A DNA stretch of 64,000 nucleotides from Bugula neritina (GCA_964035545.1 OZ037766.1:22473767-22537766); one strand, 5' to 3'. Counted from the stretch's first letter, positions 12,091 through 25,315 are shown. Notes: generated by a model from the sequence alone, not told the origin. Translations and numbers: made by a program.

Positions 12091-15000
12091 ATAACTCAAA
12101 AAAGAGCATTGTGTCACAGGGTTGGAATTCCATCTGAAAAAATGAAGGGGCTGACACGGCAGAAAGGAGCTCTGATAACAATTGGAGTTCTGACTATTAT
12201 GGCGTTCTACCCAACTGCAATATATAAAAAAGGTATATGATGCAAGTTTTATTCATGTCAAGTTGATATGTAATATATAAAATGAATATAGTTCTATTCA
12301 TATTGTATATAATCAATAATAGGCAATTATCTTTTATAACCTTATATGTTGTTGTATGTGAGCAGATAAATTTTTGCAGTTTATAGTATATAGTGTAGAT
12401 AATCTAAATACATATAACCCCCCATCTTGGTTTTACTACTTGACTTAGATTGAACATGTAAAGGCGCCATGCACACTTGAACCTTAATTACCATTAAATG
12501 AATAAAAAGTCAGACTACAAATAGTTTGGTGGCCTAACCTATATCAAAAAAATTATGTTTTTAGACACTCAGAAATGTTGAAATATAAATAAAAAAATAT
12601 AATATCCACCGCAATGCTTGCAATAATGTTTACTGCTTATACTACCAGAAGATAATTCAGTTTCAAATCATGTTTTAAAAATGCATTAATTTTGTTGATA
12701 TTTTTTTCTTTAACTACAGTAATTATATTATTTGATATTTAAACCTAAAGCTAGATACCAGTACCACTTTATGCATTCTTATCTACATCGTTACATGCAG
12801 GGTCCTGTATATATTCACATGACACATCTTGTTTTCAGTCAAGTTGATGCAATGTTAATCCATTCATATGCGTGTAGAATTACTACAGATAGTAGGAGTA
12901 AGAGGTATCATGACTGTATTGAGATCAGAATCCAAAGTGATCATTTCTAAGAAAAACAGCTCAAGGTGATAAATCTATTAGTCCAACTATCTTTTACCAA
13001 TACCTTCAAATGTGTGATTTGGCTATAAGGATGTTTTGTTATATCCCATGTAAGAATATCTTTTATGTGTGGTATTTACCAATCACTATTACATTTAGTT
13101 GAAAAGCCCTTTTATAGTTGAAAGCTATTTATGACTACCGTGAGTGGATTGTAACATTGCAACAGTATTTTAAATACATTGATATGCTGTAAATATGCTA
13201 TATATTTTATGTAAATTTCTACTTCTACAGTAACATTTGCATTTAAGCAACTATATAATGATGTATGATATTGCCTAATATGTGAATTAGTTTACAATAC
13301 CATAGCAAAAAGTTCCGACAATTTGTTATACCTGTACATTTCCATTCATGAAATAGCGTGGATATAGTTATTATTAATGTCTGATCAACTACAACAATTG
13401 CAACAGTACACGACCAATTGCATGATTGCAGTACATTCCCAATCTTTCCTTTACTGTACAGCTCACCAGAACTTCCGTTGGATATTGGTTGCACTCAGAC
13501 AGACCCAAATTTATTTACTGAAAAAGGTCACAGTTTCCATACAGACAATATAGAACAATGCAAAGAGAAATGTTCAAGGAATTTTCTGTATTATTTATTT
13601 AACGCAAGTACAAGTATTATTCATTCATAATTTAAAATAGCTTATATATGTATGGAAATTTAAGCTTTTAGGCCAGAGATACTTGAACACTAGTCGTACT
13701 ATATACACTATACATTGATAGTATGCATTTGTTAAGCAATTGGGCAATGGTTGAAACAAGTAGAAAAAACAAACTAAATTTGAGTTGGAGGCACACAAAA
13801 AAGTCTAAAAGCAAAACAATGCATGCTTCTTATTATTTTAAGATAAACATTTTCATTATCTTTTAGAAACCAAAATTGAGATGTTTCTGCACGGACCTCT
13901 GTCATAACATGTACAGGTTTGATCCAGCTTATTGTTTGAAAAGTAGTGGTTACAGCTTTGTTGGAATCAGAGGTAGACATCTTTATATACATCGTGGTTT
14001 TGAAGAAACTGCAACAAACAAGGGGCTGCTTTGTATTTATTAATTTGTGCAATGTACCTCAATTGCATATTGTTCTCTCAAGAGAGAGCAATACAAATTT
14101 TACATTTATAGCCATATATGATTAATGAGAAAACAGGAAACTTGCTGAAAATTTCTGCAATATTTTCAAAGTTTATCAAAATGTGTCAATTAACTTTCAA
14201 TACTTCATAAGCTAGATACTTGACTTGTAATTATAAAACTGAAAAATATATTTTAGGAAACACAACTGGTTTACTAGTGAGCAAATATTTGTCCAACTCT
14301 GCAAGGAGCTGCAGATGTACATCACACTCTTGTGAAAGTATTACCTGCAGTGACATAGGATCTGACACATCATGCTGGGCTGGACCCAAGAAAACAGATC
14401 TTCTCAAATACAAGAGACTTTCAACTTTAGATCGCTGCCCAGATAAAAAGTATATTGTCAACAGTTTAAATTTTCAAAGCACCGACAAATTGGTAAGTAA
14501 TGAGTAAGACACCTATTGTAAACTTTTTATGAACTATTAAATTAATCTATTCAAAATTGAAGGATGCAGTGGTACATATATATGCTCAAATAAAGTGAAT
14601 AGTCACTAGAAATAAAGGTAGTCTATTAATTCAAGTGTTAATTGTTTTTGATGTTGTTTATAAACAGTTCTAATTTCAATACCACTATTTTCAATAGAAT
14701 TAAGGATAAAATTATTACTTTCATAGAACGTAATGTTTTTATTTTGATGTATTAGAAGAAAGTTTGTAATCAAACAAAATGTCGGTTTTGTTTAAGTCAA
14801 TTTTTACAACATTAACAAACCAGTAAGTAATAAGTAAGTCTTTTAGAATTTTAGGATTTCTATTTAGAAGAGAAGCTGATGCAATTGTATGCTCAAATAC
14901 ATAGTGAAAAGCCATTAGAAATAGAGGTAGTCTATAAATTCAAGTGTCAATTGTTTTCAATATAGCTTATATAGAGCGCTAATTTAATTTCAATACCACT

Positions 15001-18000
15001 ATTTTCAATGAAATTAAGAATAAAATTAGTACTTTGACAGAACACAATGTTTTCAGGACAAGGTTTGCAACCAAACAAAATGCCTATTTTGTTTGAGTCG
15101 AGAAGATATGCATGGGTTTTGGCCTGTGCCAAACTGCTCACAGTTCCACCCACCAAAGCTTTCACAGGAAAACCAAAGACTATACGAAATCTCTCCACCA
15201 ATCACAAGTAATTATTGGCAGTACACAGGCATTTGATATTGGTATGATAATGTTGGTATACTACCTATGTTATGCTTTTATTCCGTATATAGATTTGAAC
15301 TTGCCAGCCAATCTCTGAATGCGGTCAACCATATCAAACTGTCTATAAAATGTAGACTATAGTCTATACCCCTGAACACACTAATTGCCGTACCCTATAT
15401 AGGCCGTAATGTAAAATGTCAACCATTTTTAGAAATATCCCAGCTTTCTGTATGGCATTGCCATACGTCAGGATCAAACACTGCTTGATTCAAAAAAGTT
15501 GCGTCAGGCCTCTATTGAACAGAAAGACGTTCTAGTCAACTCATTGGATAGAAATGTCTAACTAAGTTTTATAAATCGTACCCAATAATGAACTTTGAGA
15601 ACTTCAGCCTGGGCGCATTCAAAATGACTGACATATGACGTTACGGCCTACGGTGCGGCAAAGTGTGTCAAGGGGGTATATATCTTTAGCCATAGCATGT
15701 TAATATAGAGAGATTACGTGTAAATTTTTTGAATCAACTCTAATTTTAATGAGTAAGAACAATGATAGGTTGATAATACCAATGTTAAATCATATATAGT
15801 GTAAGTTGTGTTTCTCATCTGTAGAAAAGACAGAAGTCACTGTGTTTGCCAACAACAATGTGGAAGACAGAATAAAAGTTTTGCTTCTTGCCTACTACAG
15901 ATCTGGATCTACTTTCACTTCAGAATTGTTCAGAAATCATCCAGATGTATTTTATATGTAAGTAACACACGCACACAAAGTATAGTGGAGGAGCAGTAAA
16001 GTTTTGAATAATATTATGAGGAATGTGACTGTGAGACTTAGTAACTTGGTCAATGATATTAAAATGAAATTTTATTTCTATTTCATTTGCAGAGCATGTT
16101 TTAACAAATAGATTCTGTCATTAATTTGAAAATTATATTTTTGTAAACATTTTGAGACAGGTTCGAACCATTTCATTCAGTAACTCCTTTGCCAATAGCC
16201 AAAGAACGTGAGGAGACACATAATTACCTGACAAAGCCAACAGCTAATGCAATTAATTCTTTATTCAATTGCAATTTGCTACAACTTTCACCAAATACCA
16301 TAAACAAGTTTCTGCAAAGTGACAGACTATCTGATTGTAAGTATATTGTGTAAATTGTTTGTTGTAACCTTCACTCAAAACTCTATGTTTTATGATCAGT
16401 GGAACAGCCTTGCCAGAAATATAAAAGTTTGAAATTCTTTTAGCTATTTTGAATTGAAAAAAAACATTATCGACACCTAAAAATAAACAAAGAAAGTTTC
16501 AAGCAACATTCTTAAACAGGGGAAATCTATTTTGGTACTTTCAAACAAAGTAACAAAAAAAATCAACATACGCAGCTTTAAAAAGGTTTTATATAATGTT
16601 GAACGATTCAAATACAAATATATAAGCACTAAATTAAAATTAAATCAATATTCAAATGTAAATATAAATTATATACTTCAAGTTATTAAAAATCAAATTA
16701 ATAATAATTTTAAAAATGCAAGGACAGCTTAATTTTTTTTGAGTAAATAGAAGGGAATAAGTTAGAACAGCTACAGTTGTAATTGGCTTATGCTGTACAG
16801 ATTGTGAAGGAAAATATATTCTGGACTGTATGGCTTTGTTCATTGCTCGGTGCAAAGCTAGAAAACTAACTGCCATCAAATCAATACTAGTCAGGATGAA
16901 ATCTGTAAAGATGGCCATTGAGAAAGATCAACAGTCAAAGCTGAGGGTAAGAAATATAATATTTGTTTATCAATAGACATTGTGAGAAGTATTACTTACC
17001 AAACTATACAACACAGTATATATATGCAGCCTGTAAAATGTCCTGCAAACTATACACCGACTACTTATTCTGTTTTATTTATTAAACACCTAGCTACATG
17101 AATTTGTGGTTAGTTTTATATTTGTTACTTGCAGTTTTTTTGGTTTGTGTTACTTTAAAATTCATGTAAAACTGACCTAAAGCTTATATAAGTTCAGCTA
17201 CTAGCTGCCATTCAACTATTGTAGACCTCTAGCTAGATGATTATAGTGACCATGAATAAAACAATGAAATTGAAACATTTCACATTTCTCGCTACCTGCG
17301 AAATATTTTTCTTTCCAACTGTTAGATTACCAGAACGTAATAGTAGGTCTTACCTGTGTTAAAGCTGCTAGATGAAAGTGAGCGTTCACTCCGTTCGTCT
17401 GGGTTTTATCTGCGTTAGCTTGTAGCTATCTCAGCTATACGGTGGCTGGTAGGGCAACTCCTAGTAACACGATAGCGCACGTATCTGATGGGCTATTGTC
17501 ATTAGCTAAACTCTCAGCGTGCCACTATAACACCAACCGTATTCATAGCATATGTAGCCATAATAGGCAGGTTTGTGCAGAATCTGAAAATTAATGTGTA
17601 TCTTCACACTTTGTGTCAGCTGTTGTTACATAAAGTTGAACAATTCCGTCCTAAAGCTAATATGGAGAAATAAGTATACTACTTTAGATATCCAAAGTGA
17701 TAGTGCAACCAATCTATCAACAAAGTAATTTGAAAGGGCACATCTGTTCAAATTATCTATCTAGGAATAAGGGTTTTTGCATCTTACAATTTTGGTGCAG
17801 CATACCTTTAAAATTATCACCTTCTGTAAAGTGATTTTTGTCAATTGAAACCATATAATATATAACTGATTGTATCATGATTTACAACTTGGTTGCTTAT
17901 TCTAGGCATAGCAAGTCACGTTCTGCTTTTTCTGCTCCGAGGCCAGTATACCATATACTATTTTTTCTGATCATATGTTTTTCATTTTATATAGTAAGTA

Positions 18001-19705
18001 TCAACAGTGAGTAAAAAAGGAAGCAACTTAACAAAACATCCAAAAAGGAATCCTTTTTCTACTGTAAACTACAATGCATTTAGGTTCTGCTACTACTTCG
18101 TGATCCTCGAGGAATAATGAGATCTAGAATGGTTATAAAGGATGGTTATAACAAAAAATACAAAAATGAAGATGAAGCGCTAAGGATACACTCAGAGAGT
18201 AAGTTGCATCAAATTATTTTGTTATTATACTAAGAATGAAGACATGCAGCATAATACAGAGTTAATGGTCAGAGGTTGTATAGAAGGTTTATATAAGTGA
18301 GTCTTTTATTAAATTTTTTTCTAGTTTCTTTTAAAGTTTTTCCTAGTTTCAACATCTTTATTTCAAGTATTAATTGGGGCAACTTGGATGTTTATATTAC
18401 ACGTCAAATGGAATGGGTTTTTAACACTGCCATAGGTGTAAGTAAGTTCCATATACTGAATGTTAGTGAAAATAACTAAGATGATGTTAAATACCAACAG
18501 TGCTGTGTAAAGCAATGGCAGATGACGCACAGATAGCCAAGGAAGTTCAGAAAAAGCACTCAAATCCAATAGTTGTAGTTCACTATGAAGATATAGCCAA
18601 TTACACAAAGACAGCCGCCAATTATATATACAGGTATCACATACCTAAGAGTAGAAAATGGCATTTCAAATAGAGTTCTATTCCCTATGTTTTAGCTATG
18701 CTACTATAATACTCTTGACTCAACAACCTTTGTATAATTAATACCTTTTCTCCCCATAAATGATAGGTTGAAGTTAAGTCGCTAATGGCAAGTAAAGTTT
18801 GTTCTCCATTTAATCTCTGAGTTTGGTTCTTTTACTTTTATTCCAAGATAACTAAATGAACTGTACTGTTATAGGAAACATCGCCTTGCTTATATTAATT
18901 TTTTAAAATATAACTATACGTGATGAAAATAAGTAATAAACAAGAAATACCTTATATATATGGGAAAAAATCATTAGCATATATATATACATAAGAAATG
19001 CATAGCAAGCTAGTTTCTTGTTCCAACAATTTCAAAGCTAGTTTAATTGTTTTACACATCTATCCTGTTTAAGATTAGGCAGTTGCATTTCTCAACAAAA
19101 ATAAGGTGGCTGCAACCGTAACTATATTCCAAGTGTAGCAGATTGAAGCAACAAAGTAACAAAAATTAATGCAACACTTTCTAAAAATGACCACTTTAAA
19201 ATTCTAAAAACTTTCTATTAATCAGAAGTATAACTGGTGTTGAAATGGAGGTTTGCATAATTATCTTATGAATAAAATGTTTATTTTGTTATAGAAACTT
19301 AAAAATGGGTAATCCTCCAGTTGAAGTTGTAGCAGCAGTAGCAAGACTACGGGAACACAAAGAAGGCAATTTTTATAGTGTTTATAGGTGAGAAAATATG
19401 TTCTAAATAAGTTATTTTGCTGCGAATTTAAACATTTACAGCCATATCTTTTTAATGGGCGATTCCTCAAAGTTTATTTCTGTACAGTTTTAGTTTATAA
19501 TGTTGAAAAAAGCTTTATTTACAGGCGTGACAGTGTAGCCACTGCCTATAAATGGAAGAAGTCATTGCCTTTTAAACAAGTGAAGCTAATAGATGAAGGA
19601 TGTAAAGACTATTATAAATATATTGGATATGAGCCTGTGGGTTCTGAACAGGAGTTATCTGACCCTAACAACTATCACAGAACCAACCTTATTCCACTGA
19701 TATAA
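12091..19705 (+). CDS. WSC-domain carbohydrate sulfotransferase, paralogue A (canonical start codon lost)
   Basis: Thirteen exons: 12091-12232, 12878-12965, 13462-13603, 13867-13972, 14257-14492, 15057-15207, 15825-15957, 16161-16336, 16801-16946, 18084-18198, 18501-18633, 19295-19387, 19525-19705. Phases match paralogues B and C and all exons are open. The codon aligned with the ATG of B is ATA. The next in-frame ATG (12142) would give about 596 residues and still keep the signal anchor (ALITIGVLTIMAFYPTAIY). Then come a stem, a WSC-like domain (exons 3-4, RCFC core), a Cys-rich linker (exons 5-6, NTT and NQT sequons) and the sulfotransferase. The sulfotransferase has 5'-PSB YYRSGSTF in exon 7, 3'-PB LLLLRDPRG in exon 10 and HYEDIA in exon 11. 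Family knowledge predicts Golgi PAPS-dependent 6-O-sulfation of a glycan; the acceptor is unknown. Intron 3 has a GC donor. It may be functional from Met18 or an early pseudogene. Confidence 0.85.
14488..15110 (+). repeat. Tandem duplication across intron 5 of gene A with a decoy exon 6
   Basis: The region from the end of exon 5 to the start of exon 6 occurs twice: about 14488-14805, then 14815-15110. Shared landmarks are GTAAGTAATRAGTAAG, ATGCTCAAATA, AGGTAGTCTAT and TTTCAATACCACTATTTTC. The first copy ends in a partial exon 6 (14755-14800, VCNQTKC recognisable) that loses frame. The second ends in the intact exon 6 at 15057. The duplication also supplies a second donor-like GTAAGTAATAAGTAAG. 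Confidence 0.75.
15400..15650. mobile_element. MITE-like element in intron 6 of gene A
   Basis: Inverted ends of about 30 bp: GGCCGTAATGTAAAATGTCA at the left, and a right end whose reverse complement reads GGCCGTAACGTCATATGTCA. TA lies next to both ends. It is about 250 bp long and has no reading frame. A TA target duplication would fit a Tc1/mariner-type non-autonomous element. It is absent from the corresponding intron of B. Confidence 0.6.
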
Positions 19706-20263
19706 CATTCAATATGCATATTGTGCATATGTATTAAAAAATTTATCATACATTGTATATAGTATCAATGACAATTACATTCTTACCAAGCAGCGTACCT
19801 TGATTTTATCAAATAACAAGTAAATAAAAATTAACTTTACTAAATATGATTATGAAGATTTTATAGCTTCAACGAAGTAGCTAGCTGCAGTGTTTAAAAA
19901 TATATTAGTGCAGTTTCATTTTTGAAATTATATATATGCACACATGCAGTGAGTGCCAGAATATTGAATAAAAAGAAAACTTTAATTTTAATTTTTTTTT
20001 ATTTATAATTGTTAAACAAAATAACATTGATGTTCTAACTAGCAATGTACATATAAAATTATCAATGAAGATTAATGAAATTAGTGAGTTTTAAAATTTT
20101 AAAAAAGAAGCTCAGACAGATTTGTTTTGGAGATATTCGGAACATTTTATTTTTTGTAGATAATATTCAATATTTGCACAAACATTTTCAAGTTTTCAGT
20201 TGTATCTTGCTTCAAGTGGTGTTGGATGAAAGCTTTGACAATTCTATATGGGGTGACATTGAT
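19706..20263 (+). other. 3' flank of gene A
   Basis: The sequence after the stop codon matches the sequence after gene B at 34195-34560, for example ATGCATATTGTGCATAT and the later GTTCTAACTATCAATGTACAT (one base different here). It probably holds the 3' UTR. AATAAA-like sequences at about 19822-19828 are candidate polyadenylation signals. Confidence 0.4.
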
Positions 20264-20401
<138 letters not shown>

Positions 20402-20491
20402 AGAGTTAAAATGTCACAGTTAAATTTGATAAAACATTTTATTACTAATAGTTTCATGCATATTAATATATACACTCACTATAACTCACAG

Positions 20492-20493
<2 letters not shown>

Positions 20494-20562
<69 letters not shown>
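20494..20562. repeat. (TA)n microsatellite
   Basis: About 69 bp of TA dinucleotide, separated from the previous tract by 96 bp. Confidence 0.98.
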
Positions 20563-20565
<3 letters not shown>

Positions 20566-20798
20566 TAAAACATTTTTAGTAGCAAGCATAGCACTACTTC
20601 TATCAGAACGAGAAGAAAGATTATTTGATTTAAAATCTTAACCAAATATTTGGATATAAATTATAATACACTGATGTGTGTTATAGTGTGTGTATAGTAT
20701 TAGAAAAGTTGTATGTTGAAGTAAATAAAATCAACAGTTTATAATTTACTTATTTCTTGAAACAAATAGGCTATATCAAGATTTTTGCTTATTTCCAG

Positions 20799-20965
20799 CG
20801 TATAAGCTGAAGAATTCCATGACTTTTAAGCAAGTAAAACTAATAGATGGAAAATGTAGGAAGAATATTATAAATATATTGGATATGAGCCTGTGGGTTC
20901 TGAACAGGAGTTATCTGACCTTATAACAACCACTCCAGAACTATAGCCTTACTCTGCTAATATAA
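20799..20965 (+). pseudogene. Broken copy of sulfotransferase exon 13
   Basis: An acceptor-like ATTTCCAG precedes sequence homologous to exon 13 of gene A. The region coding for RDSVATA is deleted. Small indels break the frame around the LIDEGCKDYY segment, and again near the YHRT end. A recognisable stretch encodes YIGYEPVGSEQELSDL. It lies about 1.1 kb downstream of the real last exon of A and cannot contribute a proper terminus. Confidence 0.85.
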
Positions 20966-21779
20966 AGTTGAATACATAATTGAAGAGATGCTTGTTCAAT
21001 TTTTTAATAAGTTGTTGTCTAATCAACAGAAAGTAATGAAGATTCTAAAAACGAACAACTTTTGCTCTATAGATTAAACTAATGATGCAATATTTAGAAT
21101 AAGTATAATTATTTTGTGTATATTGTTGTATATGTGAGATGAAATGTATATTAACAGTTAACTATATAGTTTTCAAAACATGAAACAAAGCACATTGTGA
21201 CAAAATAATACATACTTTTAATTATTAAAACATGTTGAAAGCTGCACAACTCTAATCTAGTATCAATTAAGTTGCTGTAGCCACTGTATGGTGCACGGTG
21301 CATGGTATTTCACAAGTTTAGCTAAAATTGTGTAGAAAGTTGATAGAATAAAATAGAGTTTAATTCACACTCTAGCTTGACCAAAGTCTAAAAGTATTTA
21401 CATTTCCACTTGCATTTGAACTGTTATCGGGTTTTTCACTGTTAGTAAATTACCAGTTGGAACTTACCAACATTCCTATAAGTAACTTGCTGCCATATAT
21501 TGTCATTAATCTTAAATTTTTATGGTATTTATTTAATACCTCTAGTTTGTTTTCCATTTCATAGAATTCGCAACTTGCATGATTGCTTATTCTAGGAATA
21601 AGCAATCACTCTCCCTTTACTGCTCTGATACCGGTATAGGAACCTTATTATTTTCACCGCTACGTTTCTCATTTTATCTAATAAGTATCAACAGTAAGCA
21701 AAAAAGGAAGCGAGTAGCAACTTAGCAACAGGTATAAAAGAATTTGTTTTTTTCTACTGTGAACTTCAATGCATTTTAG

Positions 21780-21894
21780 GTTCTGCTACTACTTCGTGAT
21801 CCTCGAGGAATAATGAGATCTAGAATGGGTATAAAAGATGGTTCCAGCAAAGAATACCAAAATAAAGATGAAGCGCTAAGGATACACTCGAAGA
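21780..21894 (+). pseudogene. Orphan copy of sulfotransferase exon 10
   Basis: The exon is intact: 115 nt, acceptor CATTTTAG and donor GTAGGT. It encodes the 3'-phosphate-binding motif LLLLRDPRGIMRSRM followed by GIKDGSSKEYQNKDEALRIH. Flanking intron sequence (about 21540-21780) also matches intron 9 of A and B. No partner exons 9 or 11 lie in the same orientation, so it is stranded. The open frame suggests recent duplication. Confidence 0.85.
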
Positions 21895-22448
21895 GTAGGT
21901 TGCATCAAATTATTTTGTTACTATACTAAGAATAAAGACAGCCTAGGCTTGAAATCTTGAGTTGTTGATCAGAAGTTACAGAAGGTCAATATTAATCTAT
22001 TAAATTTTGATTCTCGTTTGTTTTAAAGTTTCCCTCAGCTTTAACATCTTTATTTTGATGATTTATTTGGGCAACTTGGAAGTCATATGGAGTAGGTTTT
22101 TAACAATGTCATAGCAACAGTAGGTAAATTCCTGCCAGCCGCACAGGATTACGGTGGTGAAAGGAGACCATAGCAGTAGGTCTATTCTTTGAATAATGCA
22201 TATATACACAAGGCAACGTTTTCTATAATACAGTTGATTTAGTTATCTTAAAATAAAAGTAAAAGTACAAAACTCAGAGATTAAATGGAGAAGAAACTTT
22301 ACTTGCCATCAGCAACTTCACCTCAACTTATCATAAGAGGAAAAGAGGAATTCATGAGACAAAGGTGGTGGAGTTAAGAGTACTAAAACATGGGGAATAG
22401 AACTCTATTTGAGATGCTATTCTCTACTAGTTATAAGCTATATAATAC

Positions 22449-22581
22449 CTGTATATATAATTAGCAGCTGTCTTTGTGTAATTGGCTATGTCTTCATAGT
22501 GAACCACAACTACTGGATTTGGGTGCTTTTTCTGAACTTCCTTGGTTATCTGTGTATCATCTGCCATTGCTTTACACAGCA
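22449..22581 (-). pseudogene. Orphan inverted copy of sulfotransferase exon 11
   Basis: The exon is complete at 133 nt with intact splice sites. It encodes MLCKAMADDTQITKEVQKKH and then VVVHYEDIANYTKTAANYIY. Flanking sequence from about 22195 to 22640 closely matches the introns around exon 11 of gene C (about 36990-37440). It faces the orphan exon 10 at 21780-21894, so an inversion or two independent insertions are needed to explain the pair. Confidence 0.85.
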
Positions 22582-22644
22582 CTGTTGGTATTTAACATCA
22601 TCTTAGTTATATTTCACTAACATTCAGTATATGGAACTTATCTA

Positions 22645-23270
22645 CTGCTATGAATGACTTATATGAATGACACATCCTACGGGTGTGCAGGTGTATGCCT
22701 GGGCAAAGATACATGAAGGACAGGCTGTAGTTGCCCTGTGTGACTTGTCCCCTTCTCTGAGTCACTGACAAATCCAAAGGAACTGCAGGGCTGTTACAGT
22801 TTAGCACCAATGGTGTCGCAGAAGCCGCTAGAACAAAGTTGTAAACAACGGCAAACTGCCTAAAGAGCTGGAACTCCAGGTTTGTCCTCGGGGCTTACTC
22901 CCCAAGCCTTTTTCATGGTTGGGTGTAGCCGCAAATTAAACAGTGAAAGTTTAGAATGAGAGTTTTTTTTCTCCTAGATGAGCTGTGTTCTCAGACTAAT
23001 AAGCCCCATCTGCCTAAAGCATGGGTTTTAATGCGCCAGTAACTTGCCTTTTCCTTTTTCCTATCAGTAGAAACAGGTCAGCTGGGCATATACATATGTC
23101 ACACGAGCAGGCTAAAAGTTGGACTTGGTTGTCATAAGCTATTTGTGATGCGTGTCTGAAGAAGCACTTTTGAACAGCGAGAGCTTATCCCAACTGCTGC
23201 TTCTTCACTGTAGCAACCCTTAGAATCCACTATAGTTATAACTATCAAATATGACTACGTAGAAATTCTA
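22645..23270. other. GC-richer block of unknown origin
   Basis: About 600 bp with clearly higher GC than its flanks and no long open frame. It starts where homology to the intron of gene C ends and stops where the duplicated 5'-flank segment begins. It contains CTTACTCCCCAAGCCTTTTT and CTGAAGAAGCAC. It is probably a fragment of a mobile element, but I do not recognise the family. Confidence 0.4.
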
Positions 23271-23279
23271 ATTGAATTA

Positions 23280-25200
23280 ATAGTAATTATTTTTTCTGCT
23301 TTTCCTGAAACTGATTTTTGTTTGCAGGTGGAAATGTAAACTTAAACAATGAGAGAAATGCCGCATCATGATTTTAGAATAATTAATAACCAGTTATCCC
23401 CCTTTCTATAGAAAGAGAGCACAACTTTAATTTAGGTAAAGTTGACTTCAGTAAAGCAAAGTAGTGCAATGACTATAATTAATATGATGGTAGATATAGG
23501 AGAGTATGTGTAAAATATAAAAGTGTGCAGATGGATAGATAGAATGTAGCAAGACAAGCATAGAGAGATGTATAGCTCAAGATCCTACAGATTGAGAGAG
23601 AAGTTGGAGCTAATCTCACAGCTAAGCCTACCCCTAACCTGGATCAAAGGCTACAATAGATCATTGTTTATTGGATTGACTAATATAATTATAAAACTTC
23701 TAAACTTCAACTTAACATTCTTTTCAAATTTTCTACTTCATTAAAACAATCTGAGTATTTGATTTTGAAAAGTTTTTAAATTAGTGACATTCCTACACTC
23801 AAATTTCGTAATTTGCCCTAAAAGTTCCAAGTCCCCCTTTCCCCATCTGAACAGTATCTGCTACTACAAGTGACATCTTTGAACACTGAGAAAGTTTGCA
23901 GGCCGTTACTAACAGTAATCTTAGCAAAATTGTCATAAAAGAAGCCTCGGAGTAGACTGATCAAAAACAAACATGTTTTAGCTGCATATTGTAAGATTAT
24001 ATATTATGGTAACACAATTTATCATCATAAGTCCTTTTCTACAACATATTGTCTGCAGCTGAGAGTCTGCTAGAATTAATGCTACGGCCTCACCCCTAGG
24101 AAACAGTTTAGCTGTCTGTGAAAAAATTCACTCCATGTGGCTTTATTTGTATGGAAATGATTGAAATTTATTGTGCAACACCCTGAACAAAATAAATATA
24201 CTGGTGAGTGAGGCATTGCACTAGTATGAATATTATATCCAATATTGCTTATAATTACTACAACTTAAAACAATTTTTCATCAAGCTAGAATTAATATGT
24301 CGCGGGCTATTGACAAGACTAACTTCCAGAAAAAAAATAAAAAGCAAACTTAATTATTCAAATTGAATAAATTTTACTTTTAATATAATAAAACAAGTAT
24401 TTGTTGAAATATTTCTTTAAAATAATACTGAAACAAAATATAAATCAATATCAGTCATTTTATTTTAGATATTTATTCAAAATTAGGAGTAGTATTTCGA
24501 GAACAAATTAGGTTATAGACGGACAACTCCGTAAGTATGTGCTCAGTAATGGCGTGAGTAATAACGGTGAAGCACGATGAGATAAGAAAATTGACACTTG
24601 CTTTAATTAAAACATCATTTCTGTCATTAAATCTGTGCGTGACCCTTGCAAATAACACATCATTGTAAAGATAAAATATTTTTATTTCATTAGAAATAAA
24701 TAAAATATACCTTAACTTAAAATTGTAAAACTTATTGATCCTGAAAGATGTCAAAACCACTCATTTTGAATTGTCTTACATTGGTAATTAGCTAAAAAAA
24801 TGCACTTTCTGATGAGTTTATACAATATTGTACTAGTGTTTCCAACAAAATATGGACGTTTTATTAATTTTGAGATAGTTTTACATTAATTAAAATTATT
24901 TTGAATCTGTAGAGTCAATCACAAATATGTAAGAGCAAGCAATATATGAACTGACAAACTCAAGTTCAGTTTGTACTAAATAAAATGAACTGAATAAATT
25001 TAATATCCAGTATTGTTTACCAACTTTTACTTTATAAAACTAATATCTGCTCCTCCCCAGTGTTATAGGTAGCAGAATTTTTTGTTAAATTCCTCCATTC
25101 TGAACTTTCATAGGTTATAAAAATTTTGGGGAGTTGGATAATTGGTAATAGGCCAGGTTAATGGTTATTGATATTTATAAGCATCACATCAGTATTGAAA
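23280..25200 (+). repeat. Segmental duplication, copy 2 (5' flank of B)
   Basis: Homologous to 3610-4840. The match runs to about 24285, is interrupted by about 750 bp of unmatched AT-rich sequence (24290-25040), and resumes to about 25200. Sequence homologous to the exon 1-proximal flank of gene A follows almost at once (25215 on). Copy 2 therefore probably shows the original order upstream of these genes. A 95-codon minus-strand frame at 24473-24760 lies in the unmatched part and has no recognisable domain. Confidence 0.75.
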
Positions 25201-25315
25201 GAAAAAAATTAAATAAAATAGAAAATAAAGACTTCCAAAAGAACAATCTTGACTTTAAAGATTATTATAGGTTTTACTCACAATTTAGAAGAAAAATATA
25301 ATATACTGTTGTGTA

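Noticed and set aside
23135-23175. CTGAAGA hammerhead-like start in the GC-rich block
   Set aside because: No GAAA and no closing stems.
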